Positions 8,759 to 17,853 of a stretch of 64,000 nucleotides of DNA are shown here, piece after piece. The stretch's first letter is position 1, and the number at the start of each line of letters is the position of its first letter. The stretch is from Candidatus Chlamydia sanziniae (lineage in GTDB: Bacteria; Chlamydiota; Chlamydiia; Chlamydiales; Chlamydiaceae), in assembly GCF_001653975.1 (NCBI RefSeq), contig NZ_CP014639.1, positions 620,001 to 684,000 of the forward strand, given 5' to 3'. The translations under genes and the position numbers were made by a program. The notes beneath the pieces are model-generated. The model was not told the origin of the DNA, searched no databases, and was given only the letters and a program-made list of their open reading frames with translations.

Positions 8759-11700
8759 TTAAAATACCAGGGCTTCCCAATGATAGGCACAAAACTTTTC
8801 CATAGCAGTTACTAATAAAGAAGTCCGTAACTTTTTAAGTGCAGCATTATCGCTGTTGATATGAACATTGTCTAAAAATGCCTGGATGTCTAAACAAAGA
8901 TGACTTAATGTTAAAAAATATTCCACAAGCTTGTCTTGTGAAGTCTTCTCAGGAAACTCTAGGAATTTTTCAAGTGCCTCCTTAAATTTCTTTTCTTTTT
9001 CCCCACCATGCTCTGTAATGACAAAACTTGTCGTAGAAAGCTTTAAAGAGGCAATAATCTTTTTCAATCGGTGATGCGTTGTCGTAATTTCTACTAAAAT
9101 ATTGGGATTTGCCTTTTTAAGTTGGTGCAGAGCTGCAACAGCATGAATAATTTTTATAGGATCTTTAATTGTGGAGTTTCCAAGCACAACAGTAATTTCG
9201 TCTTTACTAAAGCCTAACGAAGTAAGAAATGTCCTCAATCTACCCCAAAGAAAACTTATAACCTCTTCAACTATAAAAGATTTGTTCCAAGAGATATTTT
9301 GAATTTTAGTAGGAAAATGATCAGCAAAACGATCCAGAAGCAAGACAAAATCTATAGAAAGCTCTAGGGCAGATAATAAAGTTAAAATCTCTAAAGACTG
9401 GCGACGTAGTGCGTAGGGATCATGCGAAGATGTCGGCTTAAATCCTAAAATAAAACAGGCAAGTAAGTTATCTAGACGATCCAAAAGAGAGAGCAGCGTT
9501 CCTGTAGGTGAGATCATTTGTCCCGTTGTAATATGACGCAAATGCTCCCCTACAGCAACCGCTGCAGCTGTCGGTAGTCCCGCATGCTTGAGATAATGCT
9601 CTCCCATAATACCTTGAAGTTCTGGAAACTCATTAACAACTGCAGAGACTAAATCTACCTTGCAATATTTAACTGCAATATCGAGATCCTCAAGCCCTCC
9701 TAAAGGTAGTAGGGGATACAAAACTTCTTTATGTGCTTTTAAACGTTCCACTTTATCATAAAGTGAACCAAGAGCATCAAAATAAGTGACAGATTTAAGC
9801 TTATCTACAAAAGTCATTAAAGCTGTATTCAGATCTTGGTCAAATAAAAAAGCCCCGTCAGTAAGACGAGGAGTTAAAGCTTTTTCATTGCCTCCAATAA
9901 TAATGTCATTAGGAGAATTATCAGAGACAAGAATAAAATAGTGGGTAATTGCTCCCAATGTGTCTTGAGTAGGGAAATATTTTTGATGATTCACCATTTC
10001 TGCGATAAGGAGCTCTTTGGGTAAAGAACAGAATGCTATAGGGAATTGTGCACATGTAACAAAAGGATGTTCTGTTAAAAAAATTATCTCCTCTAACAAA
10101 CGAGGGAAAGACACAGGAGAAATTGTTGTAGAGCTGTGCATCCTTAATCCTTGTTCAATAACCAAACGTCTTTCCTTTTGAGAAACAACAACACAAGCAT
10201 TTCTTAAAGTATCTAAATAAAGCTGGGGAGAAGGTATAAAAATTTCCCTTGGATTCAATTGTGCATGACCTTGGGAGTTCTGAGAAGCTAGAATCTTTCC
10301 TAAAGTTATGGGTAAGACATGATTTCCATAAAGAGCAACTAACCAACGAATAGGTCGGGGGTATTCTATATTGCTAGTCTCCCAAATCATCTTCTTTGGA
10401 AACTGCATTGCTTGAATTAAAAGAGGAAGCTTTTGAACTAAAATCTCTGTAGTTTGCTGACACGTTTCAGGAATGATGCGAAACAAATACTTAGCCTGAT
10501 TGACTTCGTGAATAGTAAATTGGAGATAATGAGCAAGCTCTCTGTAATGAGTAATAGGGACATTTTGTGCAGCGAAAAATTGTTCACCTTGAGGTGTAAC
10601 CTTACCAGACTCCGTGAATAGGGAAGATAAAATTGGCCCTTTTTTTTCTTCGGCATTTTGAATGGCTGAAGGACACAATTTTTTCACAAGCAGAGCAAGT
10701 CTTCTTGGAGAACCGAAGACCTCTAGATTTTCATATCTTAGGTTGTAATCAGCGAAGAGTTTTTTTGTCAAAAACTCTAATTGCTGAATCCCTATGGGGA
10801 CAAACGTGGCAGGGAGTTCCTCAGAACCAATTTCTAATAAAAAATCTTCAGCAGTAGAAATAGATGGTAAAGAACATGGAATCGCCTTCTTAAATTGGGG
10901 TACAAGGGAATTCGCTATAGGATGATGCAGAGAAGCACGCCATTCTAAATAGCGATCGGCCACCAAACGAGCAAGTTGTCGAATGCGGGTAATGTAGCGC
11001 GTACGTTCCGTAACAGAAATCACACCTCGAGCATCAAGGATATTAAAAGCATGCGATGCTTTAATCACAAAATCATATGCAGGAATAGGAAGCCCGTGCT
11101 CCAATGTTGCCATAGCCTCATTAGCAAAGTCCTCAAAGTGTTTTAGCCACATGTGTGTATTAGCATAATCAAAATTGTAGTGACTCCATGCTTTTTCAGA
11201 GGCTTGTGTAATCTGCCCATAGGTTAAGGTATTGTTCCATAAGACATCATAAATAGAATTTTTCTTTTGCAAATACATGGCGATTCTTTCAATACCATAA
11301 GTAATTTCCCCACTAATTGTATCTAGAGGTTTACTTCCAATGGCTTGAAAATAGGTTAACTGGGTAATTTCCATACCATCTAACCATACCTCCCAGCCTA
11401 AGCCCCAGGCTCCAATTGTTGGATTTTCCCAATCATCATGGACTAAACGAAGATCGTGATCACGTAACTCTAAGCCAATAGCTCGAAGCGATTGTTTATA
11501 AAGAAAAAGAAAATCTTCAGGAACTGGCTTTAAAATTACTTGAAGTTGATGGTAATTTTGTAATCGATTCGGGTGCATACCATAACGCCCATCTTGAGGG
11601 CGTCTTGAGGGCTCGACATAGGCAGCTTTATAAGGCTCAGGACCTAATGCACGAAGAAAAGTCGCAGGATTAAAGGTTCCAGCACCAACCTCTAAGTCAT

Positions 11701-11788
11701 AGCCTTGATGAATCACGCATCCTTGCTCGCTCCAAAATTGCAAAATTGTTGCAATCATGGATTGTAAAGTAAGAGCTTGAGCTGACAT
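8759..11788 (-). CDS. glyQS: Glycyl-tRNA synthetase, fused alpha and beta chains
   Basis: This enzyme charges tRNA-Gly. Most bacteria with the heterotetrameric form encode GlyQ and GlyS separately; here both are one 1009-residue chain, as known for Chlamydia. Residues ~1-290 are the alpha part with class II synthetase core motifs (FWSEQGCVIHQGYDLEVGAG, EPSRRPQDGRYG, WGLGWEVWLDGME). Residues ~315-1009 are the beta part, starting DFLLEIGSEELPA and carrying the HD-like and anticodon-binding regions toward the C-terminus. TAGGAG upstream of the ATG at 11788 supports the start. It is read divergently from pgsA across a 313-base gap. Confidence 0.97.
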   Translation of the reverse strand: MSAQALTLQSMIATILQFWSEQGCVIHQGYDLEVGAGTFNPATFLRALGPEPYKAAYVEPSRRPQDGRYGMHPNRLQNYHQLQVILKPVPEDFLFLYKQSLRAIGLELRDHDLRLVHDDWENPTIGAWGLGWEVWLDGMEITQLTYFQAIGSKPLDTISGEITYGIERIAMYLQKKNSIYDVLWNNTLTYGQITQASEKAWSHYNFDYANTHMWLKHFEDFANEAMATLEHGLPIPAYDFVIKASHAFNILDARGVISVTERTRYITRIRQLARLVADRYLEWRASLHHPIANSLVPQFKKAIPCSLPSISTAEDFLLEIGSEELPATFVPIGIQQLEFLTKKLFADYNLRYENLEVFGSPRRLALLVKKLCPSAIQNAEEKKGPILSSLFTESGKVTPQGEQFFAAQNVPITHYRELAHYLQFTIHEVNQAKYLFRIIPETCQQTTEILVQKLPLLIQAMQFPKKMIWETSNIEYPRPIRWLVALYGNHVLPITLGKILASQNSQGHAQLNPREIFIPSPQLYLDTLRNACVVVSQKERRLVIEQGLRMHSSTTISPVSFPRLLEEIIFLTEHPFVTCAQFPIAFCSLPKELLIAEMVNHQKYFPTQDTLGAITHYFILVSDNSPNDIIIGGNEKALTPRLTDGAFLFDQDLNTALMTFVDKLKSVTYFDALGSLYDKVERLKAHKEVLYPLLPLGGLEDLDIAVKYCKVDLVSAVVNEFPELQGIMGEHYLKHAGLPTAAAVAVGEHLRHITTGQMISPTGTLLSLLDRLDNLLACFILGFKPTSSHDPYALRRQSLEILTLLSALELSIDFVLLLDRFADHFPTKIQNISWNKSFIVEEVISFLWGRLRTFLTSLGFSKDEITVVLGNSTIKDPIKIIHAVAALHQLKKANPNILVEITTTHHRLKKIIASLKLSTTSFVITEHGGEKEKKFKEALEKFLEFPEKTSQDKLVEYFLTLSHLCLDIQAFLDNVHINSDNAALKKLRTSLLVTAMEKFCAYHWEALVF

Positions 11789-12101
11789 ACAAGTTACTCC
11801 TAATAAATTTTTCTTCGAAATAAACTGTGAAAATTATCTCTGATACATGAGAGGCTTTTAAAATTACGAGAAATGAATTACGATATCATATAAAAAGAAA
11901 TACAACAATACCTAGTGAGAAAACCGATGCACTTGGTGTTTAGTACTTAACTACCGTAGCTTTTTGTGCTTAAAACTTTAGTAAAAAGCATTTTTTTATA
12001 GAAAGACATTCCATGCTTGCGATGTAATTCTATTCCATTTAACTTTTCTGTTTAGGTATTTGTATAATGTCAAGATAGAATTTACATGCTAGGACAGTAG
12101 G
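11789..12101. other. Divergent intergenic region between glyQS and pgsA
   Basis: This 313-base gap must hold the promoters of both flanking genes. A TATAAT at 12063-12068 lies 33 bases before the pgsA GTG and is a fair -10 element, although its -35 is weak. A terminator-like hairpin on the plus strand (entered separately) sits in the middle. No ORF is supported. Confidence 0.5.
11959..11997 (+). terminator. Intrinsic-terminator-like hairpin in the glyQS-pgsA gap
   Basis: GCTTTTT (11959-11965) pairs with AAAAAGC (11983-11989) over a 17-base loop, followed by one A and a run of seven T (11991-11997). The stem is AT-rich and the loop long, so termination strength is uncertain. No gene on the plus strand lies upstream to be terminated, which leaves a short unannotated transcript or chance as explanations. 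Confidence 0.35.
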
Positions 12102-12728
12102 GTGGGACTACCTAATTATATCACTTTTTCCCGGCTATTTATAACACCAATTTTTATGATTCTCTATTTAAAAGGAAATTGGTTTGGAATCAATCCTGTA
12201 ATTTTACCGTATGTTCTTTTATTCTTATTGGCAATTTCTGAGCTAACAGATGCTATTGATGGCTATATTGCAAGAAAATTATCGCAAGTTACTGATCTCG
12301 GGAAACTTCTCGATCCTATGACAGATAGTATCTATAGAATCTCATTATATCTCACCTTTACACAACCTCCTGTTAATCTCCCTCTAATTCTTGTATTTAT
12401 CTTCTTGGCCAGGGATTCTGTTATCAGCACGCTACGCACTGTTTGTGCATTTCGGGGGTGTGTGGTTGCTGCTAGAACCAGTGGTAAAATCAAAGCAATA
12501 TTGCAAGCATTCAGCTTTTTCTTAATTATTCTAGCCATGATGCCCCACTCTCTAGGAATCATTTCTGATAACCAACTAGAAGTTTTTGTTTCTATAGTTG
12601 TCTCTATTGTCGCTATCTATTCCTTAGGCTCTGGAATAGAATATTTCTGGGTACATAAAAGCGTTTTACTTCACCGACCTAAAGGGAAAAACACTGAGAC
12701 ACAAATTTATGATAATAAAGACCGGTAA
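12102..12728 (+). CDS. pgsA: CDP-diacylglycerol-glycerol-3-phosphate 3-phosphatidyltransferase
   Basis: PgsA makes phosphatidylglycerol phosphate from CDP-diacylglycerol and glycerol-3-phosphate in the inner membrane. The 208-residue protein shows the full CDP-alcohol phosphotransferase signature DxxDGxxARx8GxxxDxxxD in DAIDGYIARKL through DPMTD (about residues 49-74), plus several hydrophobic segments. The start is GTG at 12102, supported by AGGA at 12091-12094; the protein then begins GLPNYITFSRL, typical of the family. The stop overlaps the end of glgA by 22 bases, tail to tail. The companion enzyme PssA is at 53081-53878. Confidence 0.93.
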   Translation: MGLPNYITFSRLFITPIFMILYLKGNWFGINPVILPYVLLFLLAISELTDAIDGYIARKLSQVTDLGKLLDPMTDSIYRISLYLTFTQPPVNLPLILVFIFLARDSVISTLRTVCAFRGCVVAARTSGKIKAILQAFSFFLIILAMMPHSLGIISDNQLEVFVSIVVSIVAIYSLGSGIEYFWVHKSVLLHRPKGKNTETQIYDNKDR

Positions 12729-14137
12729 AGATTTTCGTAATGTTCTGCTACAATATCTAACTCTAAAGGACGTAGCATTCCTTCTTCTATTAGATTGAAC
12801 CAGATATCGGGTTCATAACGATAGGTCATCACTGCTCGATTTAGCATTTCCCAAAATTCATTAAAATTTTCAGTGCTAGAAAAGGTAAATCCATTAACAT
12901 CAGAAATTACCGTGTCCGCAAGACCCCCAGTTTTTCGAACTAGAGGTACTGTACCATAACGCATAGCAATCTGTTGGGTTAGACCACATGGCTCCACATG
13001 GGAGGGTATGCAGATCATATCTGCAGCAGCATAGGTGAGACGAGCCAGGGGATCATTATAATCCAAGATTAAACGAATGTTGGATGAATTAGCCAACGAT
13101 TCCTGTAAATTGGAAAATTGACGTAAAATCTCCTTATCATAACATGTCCCAATGATTACAAGAGCATAGGCATTTTCCATAGCATGTAGAATCGTTGCTT
13201 TCATAAATTCAGGCCCTTTTTGCTCAACAATTCGAGAAACAATGCAAATTAAGGGAGAGTATGCAAAACATAAGCCTAATTTTTCATACAAAGCTGCTTT
13301 ATTCTCTTCTTTTCTAGTAAATAGAACCTCTGGTTGATTTAGCAGGCTACTATCATAGTTTACAGCTAAGGAAGGATCTGTTGCTGGATCCCAAGCATGT
13401 TTATCAATTCCATTTAAAATACCAGAAAATACAGAACTTTTTGCTAACAGTGCATCATGAATTTCATAATCGGAGTAGTCGTCTAGAATTTCTTGAGCAT
13501 ACGTAGGTGATACTGTAGTAATATAATCCGAACAATACAACCCCCCTTTCATCATTACTGAGGTCTGAGGATCTCGAAATAACTGATAGTTCCTTAAATG
13601 AAAGTCATCTAACCTCGTTGCTGCAAGAAGTTGCGTGCTACAATACCCCCGATAATCAAAATTATGAATGGTAAAAATAATTTTTGCATAGTGAGTACTC
13701 TCAGGATGCTTTAGAAGTCCTGCCAGCAACGCTACATGCCAATCATGAAGATGAACAATATCTGCAGGTTCAGCCTCGTGGATATAAGCTGCTACTGCTG
13801 TTGCAAATGCTGTAAACCGTAAGATATCATTGTCAGAATAAATTGTTTTAGTTGAAAAAAGTTCAATCTGTGTATCTAGCTTGACTATTGTAAGGACTAA
13901 ACCCTCATATAAATAAGAAATGGTGGAAGCATGTTGCTTACCTAAAAAATTATAACAAAAAGATCGCTTGGAAAAAACATGGGGAAAAACAGCATTAAAA
14001 ATTAAAGGATAATAAGGAAGAATAACTTCTACCTCATGATGCTTTCCTAGGGCTTTTGATAAACTTGCAACAGCATCGGCTAAACCGCCAACTTTCAAGA
14101 TAGGAGCAAATTCTATCGCGATTTGTAAGATTCTCAT
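12707..14137 (-). CDS. glgA: Glycogen synthase (ADP-glucose type)
   Basis: GlgA extends alpha-1,4-glucan chains. In Chlamydia, glycogen accumulates in the inclusion or bacterium depending on species. The 476 residues are the normal bacterial length. The N-terminal domain has the KVGGLADAV motif that binds ADP-glucose phosphates (residues ~16-24), HLHDWHVAL follows, and the C-terminal GT-B half has EPCGLTQQIAMRYGT and KTGGLADTV. The ATG at 14137 begins the canonical RILQIAIEFAP strand. It stands apart from other glycogen genes in this window and overlaps pgsA tail to tail. Confidence 0.95.
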   Translation of the reverse strand: MRILQIAIEFAPILKVGGLADAVASLSKALGKHHEVEVILPYYPLIFNAVFPHVFSKRSFCYNFLGKQHASTISYLYEGLVLTIVKLDTQIELFSTKTIYSDNDILRFTAFATAVAAYIHEAEPADIVHLHDWHVALLAGLLKHPESTHYAKIIFTIHNFDYRGYCSTQLLAATRLDDFHLRNYQLFRDPQTSVMMKGGLYCSDYITTVSPTYAQEILDDYSDYEIHDALLAKSSVFSGILNGIDKHAWDPATDPSLAVNYDSSLLNQPEVLFTRKEENKAALYEKLGLCFAYSPLICIVSRIVEQKGPEFMKATILHAMENAYALVIIGTCYDKEILRQFSNLQESLANSSNIRLILDYNDPLARLTYAAADMICIPSHVEPCGLTQQIAMRYGTVPLVRKTGGLADTVISDVNGFTFSSTENFNEFWEMLNRAVMTYRYEPDIWFNLIEEGMLRPLELDIVAEHYENLYRSLLS

Positions 14138-14227
14138 TGCCTATGACTTTTTAAGGTTCTTATTTTTCTATATCAAGCTGGGAAGTAAAACCTCAAGGTG
14201 AAAAAAAACACGGATGTTATGATTTTC

Positions 14228-14256
14228 TTGTTTTCAAAAACAGAAGATTAGATAAA
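14228..14256 (+). promoter_or_regulatory. Candidate promoter of tRNA-Gln
   Basis: TTGTTT (14228-14233), a 17-base spacer and GATAAA (14251-14256) form a sigma-66/sigma-70-like promoter. Transcription from about 14263 would begin ten bases before the tRNA, a usual distance. The elements match the consensus only partly. Confidence 0.4.
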
Positions 14257-14272
14257 CTGGAGCCTTTTCAAT

Positions 14273-14344
14273 TGGGGTGTGGCCAAGCGGTAAGGCAGCG
14301 GTTTTTGGTACCGTGCATCGGAGGTTCGAATCCTTCCACCCCAG
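14273..14344 (+). tRNA. tRNA-Gln (anticodon TTG)
   Basis: A complete cloverleaf of 72 bases: acceptor arms TGGGGTG and CACCCCA with discriminator G; D-arm in GCCAAGCGGTAAGGC; anticodon stem GCGGT/ACCGT with loop TTTTGGT giving anticodon TTG; T-arm with GGTTCGAATCC. CCA is not encoded. It closely resembles bacterial tRNA-Gln, including the U1-A72 pair. Confidence 0.96.
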
Positions 14345-14404
14345 AGTCTTGCTTCTCCTTTTCTAAGAAAGAATGTAAGCGATGTTTGTTTTGTAGCTAA
14401 AATA

Positions 14405-14432
14405 TTGACTTTTTCCAAGTTAGAAGTATAAT
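14405..14432 (+). promoter_or_regulatory. Strong promoter of the rplY-ribosomal operon
   Basis: TTGACT (14405-14410), 16-base spacer, and a perfect TATAAT (14427-14432). Transcription from about 14439 would give a leader of ~118 bases before rplY. That leader has an AAGAGC/GCTCTT stem (14500-14505 with 14522-14527) ending 14 bases before the GGAG of rplY. Confidence 0.65.
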
Positions 14433-14556
14433 TTTGTCTCAAAATATGCGTCTGAGATGCGACAATCGTTGATCCGTAAAGGAAGTCATTCGGATTTTTA
14501 AGAGCGAGTGTCAACCACGAAGCTCTTTTATTTAAGATTATGGAGAAAAACACATT

Positions 14557-15120
14557 ATGGAGCTTGTAGTTACAAGTCGAGAGACTGGTAAGAAATCCTT
14601 TCTTAAAAAAATTCGTCAACAGGGAGGAATTCCTGCTGTAATTTACTCTACTGGAAAGAGCGTGGCTGTGGCTAATATTGTAGTTGATGCTTTTGTCTTT
14701 AAGAAATTTCTTTCCAATCTAGAAAGTGGGGGACTCTCATCAACAGTTTTTTCGTTGTCTTATCTAGGGCAGACCATAAAAGCTTTAGTTAAAGGAATTC
14801 AATATCAAATAACCACATATGATGTAATCCATCTCGATTTTGAAGAATTAATGGAGGATCGTCCTATAAAATTAAATATTCCTATTCGTTGCACGAATAC
14901 TGTAGATTGTATCGGTGTAAAATTGGGAGGATCCTTACGACAAGTCATTCGTTCAATTCGAGTCGTATGTAAACCTAAGGATATTGTTTCTTTTTTAGAA
15001 CTTGATGTCCAGTCTGTTGGATTATCACAAACACGATATTTGTCCGATATTGCGATTCCTGAAGGTATTCAGCCAATCACCTCCCTTAAAGAAGTCGCTG
15101 TAACCGTCTCTAGAAGATAA
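14557..15120 (+). CDS. rplY: 50S ribosomal protein L25, long (Ctc/TL5) form
   Basis: bL25 binds 5S rRNA. The 187 residues have the two-domain Ctc/TL5 form: an N-terminal 5S-binding barrel ([29 protein letters not shown]) and a C-terminal beta domain from about residue 95. GGAG at 14542-14545 precedes the ATG. It is the first gene of a run with pth, rpsF, rpsR, rplI and ispE, starting from the promoter at 14405-14432. The pth start lies six bases after the stop. Confidence 0.93.
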   Translation: MELVVTSRETGKKSFLKKIRQQGGIPAVIYSTGKSVAVANIVVDAFVFKKFLSNLESGGLSSTVFSLSYLGQTIKALVKGIQYQITTYDVIHLDFEELMEDRPIKLNIPIRCTNTVDCIGVKLGGSLRQVIRSIRVVCKPKDIVSFLELDVQSVGLSQTRYLSDIAIPEGIQPITSLKEVAVTVSRR

Positions 15121-15126
15121 AAAAAT

Positions 15127-15678
15127 ATGGCAAGACTTATTGTTGCTATAGGAAACCCCGGAGCTCAGTACAAAGTTACTCGACATAATATTGGTTTCTT
15201 ATTAGCAGATAAATTAGTTCAAGAACTCGATGGCTCGGCTTTTAAATCTCTATTAGGATGCGATTCCTCCTTGGCTAAAGTGGAATCTATTTCAGGGACC
15301 TTATTATTCATCAAACCCCACACTTTTGTTAACTTAAGTGGTAAAGCAGTTGTGAAAGTAAAAAAATATTTTCATATTGCTCTCGAACATATTCTTGTTC
15401 TTGCTGATGACGTAAACCACCCCTTCGGTAAACTGCGTCTTCGCTTTAGAGCAGGAAGTGGGGGACATAAGGGTATCAAAAGTATTACTGAGATGCTGGG
15501 ATCCAATGATTACTGGCAACTTAGGTTGGGAATAGGAAAACCCTCAGAGACAATAACTGGTTTGTCTGATTTTGTTTTGGGAGAATTCTCAGAAAAAGAA
15601 CAAATTCAATTAGATTCCATATTCACTGAAGCAAAGACTCTGTTCGCACAATGGTGTGCAGAACCTCGAGTGGCTTAG
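15127..15678 (+). CDS. pth: Peptidyl-tRNA hydrolase
   Basis: Pth frees tRNA from peptidyl-tRNAs dropped by stalled ribosomes. The 183 residues begin with the family strand [12 protein letters not shown], then the catalytic His20 in TRHNIGF, with Asn10 also in place. [12 protein letters not shown], the DDV motif followed by GKLRLR, and the [11 protein letters not shown] loop are all present. It follows rplY by six bases, the common ctc-pth pairing. Confidence 0.96.
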   Translation: MARLIVAIGNPGAQYKVTRHNIGFLLADKLVQELDGSAFKSLLGCDSSLAKVESISGTLLFIKPHTFVNLSGKAVVKVKKYFHIALEHILVLADDVNHPFGKLRLRFRAGSGGHKGIKSITEMLGSNDYWQLRLGIGKPSETITGLSDFVLGEFSEKEQIQLDSIFTEAKTLFAQWCAEPRVA

Positions 15679-15704
15679 GGAATTTATGAAATGATTTTAG
15701 TAGA

Positions 15705-15718
15705 CTGAGATATCTCAG
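15705..15718. promoter_or_regulatory. 14-base palindrome between pth and rpsF
   Basis: CTGAGATATCTCAG is a perfect inverted repeat (7+7) in the 77-base gap between pth and rpsF. Outside it, AGTAG (15699-15703) can pair with a CTACT about 25 bases downstream. It could be an operator or part of an mRNA stem before rpsF. The CCG element of the known S6:S18 leader motif is not seen. Confidence 0.35.
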
Positions 15719-15755
15719 AGGAATAAACTACTCTATCTGTGTTTAGGAGTTTTTA

Positions 15756-16094
15756 ATGGGAAAAAAAGCAAATCAACTTTACGAAGGTGCCTATGTATTT
15801 AGTGTGACTCTGAGTGAAGAAGCTAGACGGAAGGCTTTGGATAAAGTTATTGCAGGTATAACTAACTACGGTGGTGAAATTAATAAAATTCACGATCAAG
15901 GACGTAAGAAACTAGCGTATACAATTCGTGGAGCAAGAGAAGGCTACTATTATTTTATTTATTTTACTGTGATTCCCGAAGCTATAGCAGAGCTTTGGAA
16001 AGAGTATCACTTAAATGAAGATCTTTTGCGTTTCATGACTCTCCGAGCTGATTCAGTAAAAGAGAGTCTTGAGTTTGCCTCTTTACCCGAATAA
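15756..16094 (+). CDS. rpsF: 30S ribosomal protein S6
   Basis: bS6 pairs with bS18 on the platform of the small subunit. The 112-residue protein has the ferredoxin-like S6 pattern: YEGAYVFS strand, LDKVIAGI helix, INKIHDQGRKKLAYTI strand, GYYYFIYF strand, and the closing LNEDLLRFM. AGGAG at the proper distance supports the ATG at 15756. It is followed by rpsR and rplI, the standard S6-S18-L9 order; the single-stranded DNA-binding gene often found here is absent. Confidence 0.95.
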   Translation: MGKKANQLYEGAYVFSVTLSEEARRKALDKVIAGITNYGGEINKIHDQGRKKLAYTIRGAREGYYYFIYFTVIPEAIAELWKEYHLNEDLLRFMTLRADSVKESLEFASLPE

Positions 16095-16110
16095 TTTGTA
16101 AGGAGAAGAT

Positions 16111-16359
16111 ATGAATAAACCCGTTCATAATCACGAACACAGAAGAAAGCGTTTTAATAAAAAATGCCCTTTCGTTTCTGCAGGTTGGAAAACAATAGAT
16201 TATAAAGATATTGAAACTTTAAAAAAATTCATCACCGAAAGAGGTAAGGTTTTACCTAGAAGAATTACTGGTGTTTCGTCCCGCTTCCAAGGCATTCTTG
16301 CTCAAGCAATCAAAAGAGCCCGTCATTTAGGATTGCTGCCATTTGTTGGAGAAGATTAA
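16111..16359 (+). CDS. rpsR: 30S ribosomal protein S18
   Basis: bS18 binds S6 and 16S rRNA. The 82 residues include the family core [15 protein letters not shown], then [15 protein letters not shown] and the C-terminal [15 protein letters not shown]-type helix (here [14 protein letters not shown]). AAGGAGA lies nine bases before the ATG. It sits 16 bases after rpsF and 25 bases before rplI. Confidence 0.96.
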   Translation: MNKPVHNHEHRRKRFNKKCPFVSAGWKTIDYKDIETLKKFITERGKVLPRRITGVSSRFQGILAQAIKRARHLGLLPFVGED

Positions 16360-16384
16360 TTTAAAGAGAAAAAGAGATAGAATA

Positions 16385-16912
16385 ATGAAACAACAGTTAC
16401 TTTTACTCCAGGATGTAGAGGGACTCGGGCGTAGCGGAGATCTTGTGACAGCACGCTCTGGATATATTCGTAACTACCTGATTCCTCAAAAGAAAGCAAT
16501 TATCGCAGGAATAGGAACCTTACGTTTGCAAACAAAATTAAAGGAACAGCGTTTACTCCAAGCTGCTGCTGATAAGGCGGAATCTGAAAAACTTGCCGAA
16601 CTTCTTAAAGATATTGTTTTGGAATTTCAGGTTCGTGTAGATCCAGAAAACAAAATGTACGGCTCTGTAACAATTTCTGATATGATCGAAGCAGCTGCGA
16701 ACAAAAACATACCTTTACTTAGAAAAAATTTTCCTCACGCTCATTACGCAATTAAAAATTTGGGTAAAAAACGCGTACCTTTAAAACTAAAAGAGGAAGT
16801 CACTGCAATATTAATTGTAGATGTAATCTCTGATAATGAATATGTTGTTGTTCTGGAATCAAGCAACAATACTAATGTTGCAAATCAATCAGAAGGAAAT
16901 CAATCGAGTTAA
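16385..16912 (+). CDS. rplI: 50S ribosomal protein L9
   Basis: bL9 spans the L1 stalk base. From ATG 16385 the protein is 175 residues and begins KQQLLLLQDVEGLGRSGDLV, the normal N-terminal domain with the rRNA-binding Gly/Lys-rich loop, followed by a long connecting helix and a C-terminal domain (from ~residue 75). An in-frame ATG at 16343 would add 14 residues and overlap rpsR; it is not preferred because the family starts at this strand. The C-terminal tail is Asn/Ser-rich. Confidence 0.94.
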   Translation: MKQQLLLLQDVEGLGRSGDLVTARSGYIRNYLIPQKKAIIAGIGTLRLQTKLKEQRLLQAAADKAESEKLAELLKDIVLEFQVRVDPENKMYGSVTISDMIEAAANKNIPLLRKNFPHAHYAIKNLGKKRVPLKLKEEVTAILIVDVISDNEYVVVLESSNNTNVANQSEGNQSS

Positions 16913-16959
16913 CTCTTTAGAACTCTCCACTTTAAAAGTTCATGCGAAAAAGGTACTGT

Positions 16960-17853
16960 ATGAAGTATTTTTCTCCTGCAAAGCTTAATCTTTTTTTAAA
17001 GATTTGGGGAGAACGTCCTGATAATTTTCATGAACTCATAACACTATATCAAGCTATAGATCTTGGAGATTTCCTGTCCCTAGAAAATAGTACAGAAGAT
17101 TGTCTTTTCTGTAATATCTCAGAGCTAGCTTCTTCGAGAAATCTTATTTGGAAAAGCCTTTCTATTTTTAGAAGAGAGACACAAATTATACAACCAGTAA
17201 AGTGGCGGTTGCATAAGCAAATTCCTATAGGTTCTGGATTAGGAGGAGGGAGTAGCAATGCAGCTACGGCTCTTTACGCCCTTAACGAATACTTTGAAAC
17301 CCATCTTCCGTTAATTACTCTTCAACATTGGGCAGAAGAAATCGGCAGTGATGTTCCCTTTTTTTTCTCTTCAGGATGTGCATTAGGAAAGGGACGAGGA
17401 GAAAAATTAGTTTCCTATTGCCAACCTAACCCCAAACATAAGTATGTTATATACCTCAACTCTAAGGGAGTCTCAACTCCAGAGGCTTATAAAAAGTTAT
17501 TGCCTACTGACTTTAGCAAACGAAAAAATAAACAAACATTTTATGGTGAGAATGATCTAGAAAAATCTGTATTTCGTTTTCGAAAGGATCTTCGTAATAA
17601 AAAACTTATGCTAGAAAGGATATGGAGTCCTTATCATAGCTATGTGTTAATGTCAGGATCAGGAGCTACTTTATTTGTTTGCTATCCAGAACAATTGGAA
17701 GAAGATGATCAGATTGCTACGGACATTCGCATACGCATTAAACAAACTCAAGGAGTACCCGTCAATTGCTTGTATAGGCAGAATCTCTGGTATATAAAAC
17801 CATTTCTTACTTGCAAAAATAAGCAGCTAAAGAATTTTGTACAACAGAAATAA
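16960..17853 (+). CDS. ispE: 4-diphosphocytidyl-2-C-methyl-D-erythritol kinase
   Basis: IspE phosphorylates CDP-methylerythritol in the non-mevalonate isoprenoid pathway. From ATG 16960 the protein is 297 residues and begins KYFSPAKLNLFLKI, the conserved GHMP-kinase N-terminus with its substrate-binding Lys and Asn. The ATP loop is PIGSGLGGGSSNAA, and the third GHMP motif appears as LMSGSGATLF. An in-frame ATG at 16942 would add six residues; the inner start fits the family and has an AGG seven bases upstream. The 3' end overlaps the convergent small gene at 17807-18031 by 47 bases. Confidence 0.94.
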   Translation: MKYFSPAKLNLFLKIWGERPDNFHELITLYQAIDLGDFLSLENSTEDCLFCNISELASSRNLIWKSLSIFRRETQIIQPVKWRLHKQIPIGSGLGGGSSNAATALYALNEYFETHLPLITLQHWAEEIGSDVPFFFSSGCALGKGRGEKLVSYCQPNPKHKYVIYLNSKGVSTPEAYKKLLPTDFSKRKNKQTFYGENDLEKSVFRFRKDLRNKKLMLERIWSPYHSYVLMSGSGATLFVCYPEQLEEDDQIATDIRIRIKQTQGVPVNCLYRQNLWYIKPFLTCKNKQLKNFVQQK

